This document shows, in pieces, positions 1 through 5,989 of a DNA stretch of 7,183 nucleotides. The translations under genes and the position numbers were made by a program. The stretch's first letter is position 1. Each line of letters begins with the position of its first letter. The notes under the pieces are model-generated. The model did not search any database, was not told where the DNA came from, and was given only the letters and a program-made list of their open reading frames with translations. Source of the DNA: Oscillospiraceae bacterium (lineage in GTDB: Bacteria > Bacillota > Clostridia > Oscillospirales > Oscillospiraceae); NCBI GenBank assembly GCA_016296635.1, contig JAEDIZ010000108.1:1-7183 (forward strand), written 5' to 3'.

Positions 1-239
1 GGCAGCTTCTCCAACACCGGCGCAGCAGATTCCGTTTCCTCTGCTGAAGCTGACGTTTCACTTTCCGGCGTCTCTTCGTCATCGGGCTGTTCAGATTCCG
101 GCATCTCCGTGGGCAGCTCCTGCTCAGGCGCTTCCTCAGCGGAGGGCTCCTCTTGCGGCGGTGCTTCTTGGCAATCTTCCTCCTGAAGGAGCTCGTTTTC
201 CTGCAATTCTTCCTCAAGCAGGGCGTTGTCTTCATTCAT
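1..239 (-). CDS. Start of a fourth operon protein with an acidic disordered N-terminus (3' end outside the window)
   Basis: ATG at 239-237 opens a frame that stays open to the window edge (79 codons seen). It overlaps the end of the 1215-residue gene by 8 bases, and GAGGTG lies seven bases ahead of it. The visible part is almost only Glu, Pro, Ala, Gln, Ser and Asp, with a single Lys at residue 78. There is no signal peptide, no membrane helix and only one Cys, so it is an intrinsically disordered acidic leader. Its composition matches the acidic blocks at the end of the preceding protein. Function cannot be read from this part; a folded or membrane domain may follow beyond the window. The 8-base overlap implies translational coupling. 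Confidence 0.8.
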   Translation of the reverse strand, partial: MNEDNALLEEELQENELLQEEDCQEAPPQEEPSAEEAPEQELPTEMPESEQPDDEETPESETSASAEETESAAPVLEKL

Positions 240-3200
240 CTTGGCTCACCTCAACTTCGCTCTGTACTTGTGCAGGCTCGAGAACCGGTTCTTCCTGCTT
301 CACTGCAGTTTCCGTTTCTTCCTCTAAGGCTTTATTCTGTTTGAGCCGCGCTTTTTCTTCTTTTTGTGCAGCCTTTTCCTGCTTTTTCAGGAGCTTCTGT
401 TCCTGCCGAGCCGCCTTCTTTTGCTGCTTGGCAGCAATTTTCTCAGCCTTTGCAGCCGCTTTCGCTGCTTTTTTCTGCTGCTTGGGGCTCAACTGTTCGA
501 CTGCTTCTGACGCAGGCTTCGGCTGCTCAGCGTTCTCTTCGGTGTCTTCCGCAGGCGGCAAATCTTCATTTTCTGTTTCTTGTTCCGCTGCAGGATCCGT
601 TTCGCCGATCGGTTCCGTTCCTGTTTCTGCGCTTTCGTTCTCCACAGAACTCGGAGCCTCTGCCTGGGTCTCATTCTCCGGAGCTGCCTCAGTTGCCTCC
701 GGCTGCTTGTCCTTCTTTTTCTTGAACAAGCCCTTGAACCAGTCTGCAATCCTTCTGAAGAAGCACTTCTTCTTGTCCTGCTCGCTTTCCTCATAGACAT
801 TGAAAGGCTCAGGCTTCTTTTCTTCAGCGGGTGCATTCTGCTGGCGCAGGCTCTCTGCAATCTGCTCATCATTCCAGGCAAGATAGTCCGCAATAATCTG
901 GAATATCCGGTTAATATTGCGCTCCACCGCGATCAGCAGACCGATGTCAAGCTGGCTGTCTTCAATAATGAAAATGCATTTTTCAGACACCTCAATCCCG
1001 TCCTCCAAAGCGAGGCTATAGGTCATTGGTGCATCATAGCATCCGGGTGTTACCGCAGAAATAAACGGCTGATTTTCGGCAAACAGGCTTACAAAGGTCT
1101 CGTTGAGCAAGTTTGTCAGCGTCATTCTGACAGAGTCAGTAAATGCCTCACCAAGCTTTGAGAAATCAAATTTCAATATCTGCTTGTGATGATATTCCCG
1201 TGTAGGCACACCATTGACCGTCACCAATGCGCCATTGTCGAAATCGTTATACGCGCCCAGTTTCCAGTATCCCGGTGTTTCTACGCTGAAATCGGCAAAC
1301 TGATAGTGAATATCAATGTTATTCACTGTTTTCAGCGCGCCCATGGAACGGGAATCCTCCAGATGACGGAGCGTATAATTGCGCACCTGTCGGTAGGACA
1401 GTCTGCCTCCAATATGCTCGGAGGCGCGGCGCACCAGAATCCGATTGTTGGCTGTCGTGGAGATCATTTCATAATACTTGCCGTTCAGTGTTAAGAACTG
1501 GCCCGGCAGATATTTCTGATATACATGCCCCTTTAGCTCAGTGCCGATATAAACATCTTCGCTTTCCTGCTCGGCAATGTAGCTGGCATTTTGCAGGTCA
1601 TCCAGAATAATGCGGGCAAACTCGGTGTTTTCAATCGTATACACATTTTCAAATCTGCCGCTTTCAACGGAATAGGCTCTCTTAAAGAGGATCGTGGCAT
1701 CTCTCTCAAAGCATACTGTTTTACCATCGCTATCCGTAACGGAAAGGATCGGGCTTCCCTGCTTATCCAAGGCAGGCTGCACGCAGTCGCAGAAAATGAC
1801 ACAGACTTCCTTCCATACCTCGGAAACGGGGTCCTTGGTGTCTATGTTCATCATAATCATCTGTCGGTGCATTGTATCTTCCGGTACCGAATCGATGCAC
1901 AACAGCAAGCACAGGGAAAGGATCGCATTTCTCCTGGTTCGGGCATAGTCTGCAGTAATATAGGGAATTGCCTTGGCATCTGCCGTAAACAGTTCCGTGT
2001 TGGAAGACATATACTCGCGCAGCATATACTCCGAAGAAATGACATTTACGAAGCCCTGCTGCTCCGCAATGGTAGCAAAATTGCGCCGTGTCTCGAACAG
2101 ATTGTTTCGATCATCTTCAACCGTAATAAAGGAATAGTCACTGACCTTCTCATTACACATATTGAAGGAAGTTTGAAAACACCGGTCAAAGGTCTCCTGA
2201 TTGGTCGGACGCTGTGCATAGTCCATCAGATCATAGTAATACTGCTTGGCGATCCAATGCGCATCCCGCACAGGGAACACATCTCCGCCATACCACACCG
2301 TCTTCTGTACCTGATGTTTTAACGCAACGATAGACAGCTCCGTGCCCATACCCAGGCATCTGGAAATACCGGGGAGAATACGGTTCTGCAGATACTCCGC
2401 ATCGGCAGTCCAGTACATATAGGAGCTGATTCCCTGGGGATACTCCGTGGCAGAAACCTCAGTAATGTTGGTCATTAAAATGTGAGACAAGGCATCGACC
2501 AAGCCATCGCAGTTCCGATCTACCGAGCAGTACATAATCGCGCGGGAGCTTCCGCAGCATTTGATCAGCAGATTCAATCCGATCTGTGCAGTAGTCACAA
2601 GTCTTGAAGGCTCTACAACCACGACAAAGGAAACCTTTTTCAGGAACGGCAAATTGTTTTTGTGGATGTCCAGATTATGGACACCGGAACGGGAAATAAT
2701 GCCAATATCCGGAAGCTCATCCTCGTTGCATTTTTTGCCGGACAGAACGGAAATCTTCCACAGGTTGGGGATATTGGATACCTCCTGCAGACCCTCCTCG
2801 CACCATTGATACAGATCATCCTCTGTGCCGTGGCGTCCCAGAACGATCAGCACCTTGCCGCCGGTCAGCAGGCACCGGTTCATCGCATAAAAAACGTAGG
2901 GGTTCAGCTTGTAATAGAACGGCGTATTGAACAGCAAGCTTTTGCCGGTGGCCAAGTCGTAGCCGCAGCGCACATAGTCCACACTGGGTTTCAGTCCGGC
3001 GTCCATCTTTTTGCGGATAAACGCGGCATAGTTTTTTCCAACATGACCGCCGTTTTTCTCCAGGTCAACAAGGACGTCCTCGATTGCGCCGCCTGTAATA
3101 CCTCCATTGTTTACAGTGGTACCGTCTGCAGAAAGCTTATCGCCAAAAAGCGCCTTCAGCGGCTTACGCAGCAGCGGATACATGGCAATGTGTCTGGAAT

Positions 3201-3879
3201 TATCGGCTTGCACTGTCAGGTCTGACTCACGCTCCCCGGGTTCCAGTCCGTCAATGAAGAACGCCAGCTCTCCGATGATGATCACGGCAAATACCGGATA
3301 AAAAGGAGCCGCGATCAGATGATTCATACATAAGCCGCAGGAGATCAGAAGTGCCAGTCCGGAAACAACACAGCAGCCATAATAGGCGGTTTTGATAAAT
3401 GTACGCGCCTGTCCATAGTGCTCCTTAATATACCACTGGCCATCCAGCTCATCATAGTTGTAGAACACCCCTACCACCGAGCCGATAAAGGTATTTCTGC
3501 GCACCTCGATTTTTCCCAGTATCAGCGTCAGAATTCTCTTGACGATTACATACAGCACCAGCGCAAGGGTGTTGAACAGGACCAAAATCAGATAGACACC
3601 CCAGCTTGTATAGAGATTGCGAATGAATTCCCCGATACTCGACAGGTGTATCCGGTCCAGCAGGTCTGCCAGGCCCAACAGCAACTGCGGTAAAAGCTCT
3701 GCCAGGTCATTCAGGAAAATCAGCAGGACCACGCTGTAAACCACTGCCACAACAGGCATTATATACTGTCTGTTGCGGACCTTCTTTTTCACATTTGCCT
3801 TGCTGTTGAGAAACACAAAAAGCACAAACGGAAGGAAAGACAGGAGCAGTTCTATAAAAAACAGAATATCACTTCTCAT
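232..3879 (-). CDS. Membrane-anchored, catalytically eroded helicase-like protein with a charged disordered tail (1215 residues)
   Basis: The start is the ATG at 3879, not the upstream in-frame ATG at 3915. GGAGGG lies five bases ahead of 3879, and the first membrane helix then begins almost at once. Five membrane helices are seen at about 6-25, 40-57, 93-114, 166-185 and 192-210. Basic loops after helices 1 and 3 give an N-out topology with the rest in the cytoplasm. Residues about 271-473 resemble the first RecA-like half of a superfamily 2 helicase: a GYDLATGKS stretch (306-314) at the motif I place, a strand-like KVLIVLG, then VVVVEPSRL (419-427) where DExH is expected. About 482-678 would be the second half. 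About 783-1003 resembles the C-terminal part of MrfA/DUF1998-type helicases. Residues 1010-1215 are low complexity. Key ATPase residues are missing or displaced, so I infer a structural or nucleotide-binding rather than a helicase role. It overlaps its neighbours by 11 and 8 bases. The coding call is certain; the fold assignment is inference. Confidence 0.95.
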   Translation of the reverse strand: MRSDILFFIELLLSFLPFVLFVFLNSKANVKKKVRNRQYIMPVVAVVYSVVLLIFLNDLAELLPQLLLGLADLLDRIHLSSIGEFIRNLYTSWGVYLILVLFNTLALVLYVIVKRILTLILGKIEVRRNTFIGSVVGVFYNYDELDGQWYIKEHYGQARTFIKTAYYGCCVVSGLALLISCGLCMNHLIAAPFYPVFAVIIIGELAFFIDGLEPGERESDLTVQADNSRHIAMYPLLRKPLKALFGDKLSADGTTVNNGGITGGAIEDVLVDLEKNGGHVGKNYAAFIRKKMDAGLKPSVDYVRCGYDLATGKSLLFNTPFYYKLNPYVFYAMNRCLLTGGKVLIVLGRHGTEDDLYQWCEEGLQEVSNIPNLWKISVLSGKKCNEDELPDIGIISRSGVHNLDIHKNNLPFLKKVSFVVVVEPSRLVTTAQIGLNLLIKCCGSSRAIMYCSVDRNCDGLVDALSHILMTNITEVSATEYPQGISSYMYWTADAEYLQNRILPGISRCLGMGTELSIVALKHQVQKTVWYGGDVFPVRDAHWIAKQYYYDLMDYAQRPTNQETFDRCFQTSFNMCNEKVSDYSFITVEDDRNNLFETRRNFATIAEQQGFVNVISSEYMLREYMSSNTELFTADAKAIPYITADYARTRRNAILSLCLLLCIDSVPEDTMHRQMIMMNIDTKDPVSEVWKEVCVIFCDCVQPALDKQGSPILSVTDSDGKTVCFERDATILFKRAYSVESGRFENVYTIENTEFARIILDDLQNASYIAEQESEDVYIGTELKGHVYQKYLPGQFLTLNGKYYEMISTTANNRILVRRASEHIGGRLSYRQVRNYTLRHLEDSRSMGALKTVNNIDIHYQFADFSVETPGYWKLGAYNDFDNGALVTVNGVPTREYHHKQILKFDFSKLGEAFTDSVRMTLTNLLNETFVSLFAENQPFISAVTPGCYDAPMTYSLALEDGIEVSEKCIFIIEDSQLDIGLLIAVERNINRIFQIIADYLAWNDEQIAESLRQQNAPAEEKKPEPFNVYEESEQDKKKCFFRRIADWFKGLFKKKKDKQPEATEAAPENETQAEAPSSVENESAETGTEPIGETDPAAEQETENEDLPPAEDTEENAEQPKPASEAVEQLSPKQQKKAAKAAAKAEKIAAKQQKKAARQEQKLLKKQEKAAQKEEKARLKQNKALEEETETAVKQEEPVLEPAQVQSEVEVSQDE
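235..852 (-). other. Low-complexity charged tail of the 1215-residue protein
   Basis: Residues 1010-1215 divide into four blocks by charge. First is a short basic amphipathic stretch (about 1036-1058) with aromatic residues between Lys and Arg. Then comes an acidic Glu/Ala/Pro/Thr-rich block (about 1059-1128), then a Lys/Ala/Gln-rich block with strong helical or coiled-coil character (about 1132-1186), and last an acidic end. Such tails are usually disordered linkers or docking segments. The reading frame stays open and the overlapping frames are only shadows. Confidence 0.8.
247..252 (-). promoter_or_regulatory. Ribosome binding site GAGGTG for the acidic-leader gene
   Basis: GAGGTG is followed by a seven-base spacer (AGCCAAG) and ATG at 239. 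It sits within the last codons of the 1215-residue gene. It favours 239 over another ATG at 235-233, whose frame reads as a Lys/Arg/Cys-rich shadow. Confidence 0.65.
871..1533 (-). other. MrfA/DUF1998-like C-terminal region of the 1215-residue protein
   Basis: Residues about 783-1003. It opens with VYQKYLPGQFLTLNGKYYEM, which resembles the 'LPG..... L.G..Y.V' beta segment of the C-terminal parts of MrfA (YprA) type helicases. It ends with helices that run into CIFIIEDSQLDIGLL (968-982), in the place of the 'i.lyDs..GG.Gl' signature. The paired CxxC zinc cysteines typical of that group are not seen. The match is by eye and suggestive only. Confidence 0.35.
1846..2436 (-). other. Possible second RecA-like region of the 1215-residue protein
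   Basis: Residues about 482-678. The stretch contains KTVWYGGDVFPVRDAHW (526-542), a strand-like SFITVEDDRNN (583-593), GFVNVISSEYMLREYM (609-624) and the IPYITADYARTRRN stretch (638-651) with three Arg close together, where helicase motif VI would carry its arginine fingers. Helices rich in Leu and Cys follow. The assignment depends on the preceding region being helicase-like and is weaker than that one. Confidence 0.25.
2461..3069 (-). other. Helicase RecA1-like region with degenerate motifs I and II
   Basis: Residues about 271-473 of the 1215-residue protein. In order: GYDLATGKS (306-314), then TPFYYKLNPYVFYAMN, then LLTGGKVLIVLGRHG with the strand-like feel of motif Ia, then DIGIISRSGVHNLD, then VVVVEPSRL (419-427), then AIMYCSVDRN (447-456). 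This is the spacing of an SF2 helicase first half (P-loop, Ia, 'Tpe', DExH, SAT). Here the P-loop has five instead of four residues between its glycines, DExH is VEPSR, and SAT is CSV. The likeness is by eye only and a distant or convergent match is possible. Confidence 0.4.
3250..3864 (-). other. Five-helix membrane module of the 1215-residue protein
   Basis: Five hydrophobic stretches of about 17-22 residues occupy residues 6-210. The loop after helix 1 (NSKANVKKKVRNRQ) and the loop after helix 3 (KRI to VRRN) are strongly basic, so both are predicted cytoplasmic. The loop between helices 2 and 3 contains an amphipathic leucine-rich stretch (LLPQLLLGLADLL). The loop between helices 4 and 5 is very short. 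The fifth helix ends in an acidic segment leading into the cytoplasmic body. No signal peptide cleavage site is evident. Confidence 0.75.
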
Positions 3880-5971
3880 AGATTCCCTCCATTCTGACCA
3901 GGATGCGCGTGACATAGCTTGATGGGACTGTCACTAAATTACCGCTGCTTATGAACTCAATCTGGCGGCAGTCACCGGCAAGGAACGGCGCGGGATACGC
4001 ATATTCCGTTTTTTGGTCGAAATCATACTCGTAAGGGCGAACCATTGTTTCGTCGCAGAAGGAGTGGTCTCCGAAGAACTCCTGATAATTCTCGAAAAGA
4101 TACGCCCGTCTTTTTCGGATATCTTCCTTATGCTTTTTGCGAATACGCAGACTTTTTGTGTATTCATCCATATTGTTCTGCGCGTAATTCTGAACGGCAT
4201 GGCCTCTGCGCACATTACAAGTTGCACTCAAATATCCGGAAAACCGCTTCATCGATGACCGGATCTCGCTCATAATCCCGTAGGCAGTGTTGTTATAGCC
4301 CTTCACAGCGTTTTTGACAGATAAACGCATAAAGAACAGCGATATAAACAGAATGGCCGCAAGGATACCAATCATGACTGCACTCAGAATCACCGCAGTT
4401 GTTACAGTTTTACTTGTGCCATTGTTGGAAAACAGAAACGGCAGAAAACAAATAAGATACAGGCCCAAGCAAATCGCGCTGAGAATCATGGTGGTTTTCA
4501 TGGTCATACGCCGACTGATTATCTTTTTGACATTCCCTGCCGCTTGCGCCAAACGTTCTGTGTAGCGTGATACATCTGTAAGATCAGGCGGCGTGGACTC
4601 CACCATCTCATCCTCAGCAGCATCTGTATAATCCCGAATATCGTCGATCTGCAAAGGTGTCAAACGGCTGATATTAACGTCTGATATTTCGCTGGACAGA
4701 TGCATTTGGCTCACGCTTTTTCTAACGGAACGCGCCTGCTGCTTAACGATATAAGCAAGTTCCTTTTCCGAAACGCGATAGTTGCGATTCCACTTATGAT
4801 ACTCATTTTCAGGGTGATCAAAGAACAAGCCGTAGTCTTTATCAGCAAAGAGCTTTTCGGGATCGCAAGTCTCATCCAGCAGCACCGTCACATCCTTTGG
4901 GGTGCAGAACAGCGCTTCCGCAGCTTTGTCCGTCAGTTCCCCGGGGATCTCGCTGCGGATCCTCTCCATCTCGTTATCAATGATTTCCGAGGTGGCTGCC
5001 AGTTTTCTGTCATAGGATGTAACCAATGTACACAGGGGCGTGTCATCTGTTTCCGCCTCCAACCGGTACAGCCGCCTTGCCTGCATGGCACTGCCGGGAA
5101 CCGGATTGGAAGCAAAAACCAACACAGAAGCCAAAAAGCGGATATAGTCATTGCGGAAATTCCGATGTGTCCGCGGAAGCAAATCAAATACCATGAATCG
5201 CATCTTATCAAAGTACATATTGCGGTCCGCAAAGGCAGAGTACTCGCTCTCCTGCCGAATATTCCAGTAGGTATCCGGGTCAAAAAAGCCGTTCTCCGCA
5301 GTTCGGATTGAAATGCAATGCACCTCTGCAGGATAAGCAACGTTCAGGTAATTCTCCGCGACAAAGGCTCTGCGAATATTCTCCTTCATGCGCAGCTCAC
5401 ATTTATACTGTTTCCGCTCCAACAGTTCCAATCTGACGCTGGGCTTCAAGTCATCCCTGCCGATTTTCTCCATTGCCCAATCATGGACATCCTGTTTTTC
5501 CTGTACATCGTTGAGAATATAGTCCTCCGGCCTGAAGCAAAGCCATGTGGTCAATTTCTGCAAAGGAAGCTCCATCGCACTTTTGTAAATGGCTTCCTTT
5601 TCTCTCGCCAGTGCTTCATAGTAAGCCTTCCAATCGGATTCCCACGCGTCCCAGGATTCCTCTGGCTCCGGCTGGCGCTTCGGCGCAGTCAGGGAAGTAA
5701 TTGCGCTATAATCTACTATATCAAAAGGATTCTGCTTTCTTAGGGAATCCCCTGCGCTGTTATTGATAATAACGGCACGCCACTCCTTCCGCCGGCCTAC
5801 AATGTCCAGCAGCCCGGGGGCAGAATCAAAAAGACTCTGCCCCGCGGGGTTCCAATAACAGAATGCCAGTTCCTTGCTTTCAAGAAACGGTTCGAAAAAC
5901 AGCTTGTTTTCCTGCTGTATGGCATCAATATGTTCTTTTTCAGCTATTAAAACTGTGAACAAACCACTCAT
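3869..5971 (-). CDS. Two-helix membrane protein of 700 residues with a large cytoplasmic N-terminal region, unknown function
   Basis: I do not recognise a family. Residues 1-90 look like a small alpha/beta domain: a strand-like LFTVLIA near the start and a buried-strand WRAVIIN at 64-70. Residues 100-135 are Glu/Trp/Lys rich and helical. Residues 135-480 are a mixed soluble region with a hydrophobic patch at about 277-288 (too short and interrupted for a confident helix). Two membrane helices lie at about 493-514 and 526-548, joined by a short polar loop (SNNGTSK). Basic residues flank both helices on the outer sides (RRM before, RLSVK after), which puts both the N-terminal 490 residues and the C-terminal 150 residues in the cytoplasm. 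Residues 603-623 are strongly basic and helical. No P-loop, kinase, protease or nuclease motif is visible. It follows the upstream gene by 18 bases and overlaps the next gene by 11 bases, so it is very likely translated together with them as part of one complex. The start is the ATG at 5971; a TTG three codons later is a possible alternative. Confidence 0.93.
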   Translation of the reverse strand: MSGLFTVLIAEKEHIDAIQQENKLFFEPFLESKELAFCYWNPAGQSLFDSAPGLLDIVGRRKEWRAVIINNSAGDSLRKQNPFDIVDYSAITSLTAPKRQPEPEESWDAWESDWKAYYEALAREKEAIYKSAMELPLQKLTTWLCFRPEDYILNDVQEKQDVHDWAMEKIGRDDLKPSVRLELLERKQYKCELRMKENIRRAFVAENYLNVAYPAEVHCISIRTAENGFFDPDTYWNIRQESEYSAFADRNMYFDKMRFMVFDLLPRTHRNFRNDYIRFLASVLVFASNPVPGSAMQARRLYRLEAETDDTPLCTLVTSYDRKLAATSEIIDNEMERIRSEIPGELTDKAAEALFCTPKDVTVLLDETCDPEKLFADKDYGLFFDHPENEYHKWNRNYRVSEKELAYIVKQQARSVRKSVSQMHLSSEISDVNISRLTPLQIDDIRDYTDAAEDEMVESTPPDLTDVSRYTERLAQAAGNVKKIISRRMTMKTTMILSAICLGLYLICFLPFLFSNNGTSKTVTTAVILSAVMIGILAAILFISLFFMRLSVKNAVKGYNNTAYGIMSEIRSSMKRFSGYLSATCNVRRGHAVQNYAQNNMDEYTKSLRIRKKHKEDIRKRRAYLFENYQEFFGDHSFCDETMVRPYEYDFDQKTEYAYPAPFLAGDCRQIEFISSGNLVTVPSSYVTRILVRMEGIYEK
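3885..3890 (-). promoter_or_regulatory. Strong ribosome binding site GGAGGG for the 1215-residue gene
   Basis: GGAGGG is followed by the five-base spacer AATCT and then ATG at 3879-3877. It lies inside the last codons of the upstream gene. It decides the start: the in-frame ATG at 3915 would add 12 polar residues (MSRASWSEWRES) that arise from the overlapping frame, and it has no comparable site. Confidence 0.85.
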
Positions 5972-5975
5972 CTCC
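5972..5975 (-). promoter_or_regulatory. Shine-Dalgarno-like GGAG touching the annotated ATG of the 700-residue gene
   Basis: The minus strand reads AAACGGAG directly followed by ATG, so the GGAG has no spacer to that ATG. The same GGAG stands nine bases ahead of an in-frame TTG (codon 4, at 5962-5960), which would be normal spacing. Either translation starts at the ATG by coupling to the upstream stop 18 bases away (perhaps aided by the earlier AAAGAAA), or the TTG is used and the protein is three residues shorter. No other in-frame start exists between the upstream TAA and this ATG. Confidence 0.4.
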
Positions 5976-5989
5976 GTTTCTTTGAAGTA

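Noticed and set aside
178..190. Internal AGGAGG-like site within the acidic-leader gene
   Set aside because: It follows from Gln-Glu-Glu codons, and the nearby TTG is out of frame with the long open frame.
232..239. Programmed frameshift joining the 1215-residue protein to the acidic-leader frame
   Set aside because: The two frames overlap by 8 bases, but there is no slippery heptamer or stem-loop visible, and the second frame has its own ATG and ribosome binding site.
161..796. Plus-strand frame of 211 codons rich in Ser, Phe, Ala and Cys
   Set aside because: It is the reverse complement reading of the Lys/Glu/Ala-rich tail; the composition follows directly from that and no start signal supports it.
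489..893. Minus-strand frame of 134 codons, Arg and Ser rich
   Set aside because: It is an out-of-frame reading of the charged tail of the 1215-residue gene and has no independent start context.
1591..2322. Long plus-strand open frame of 243 codons
   Set aside because: It lies wholly antisense to the 1215-residue gene, has no ribosome binding site that I can see, and its composition is that of a shadow frame.
232..3879. Reading the 1215-residue protein as an FtsK/EssC-type secretion ATPase
   Set aside because: The membrane-then-cytoplasm layout is similar, but there is no proper Walker A and no FtsK/SpoIIIE signature, and the segment order fits an SF2 helicase better.
3880..3915. Longer version of the 1215-residue protein starting at the ATG at 3915
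   Set aside because: GGAGGG sits five bases ahead of the ATG at 3879, and the 12 extra residues lie within the overlap with the upstream gene.
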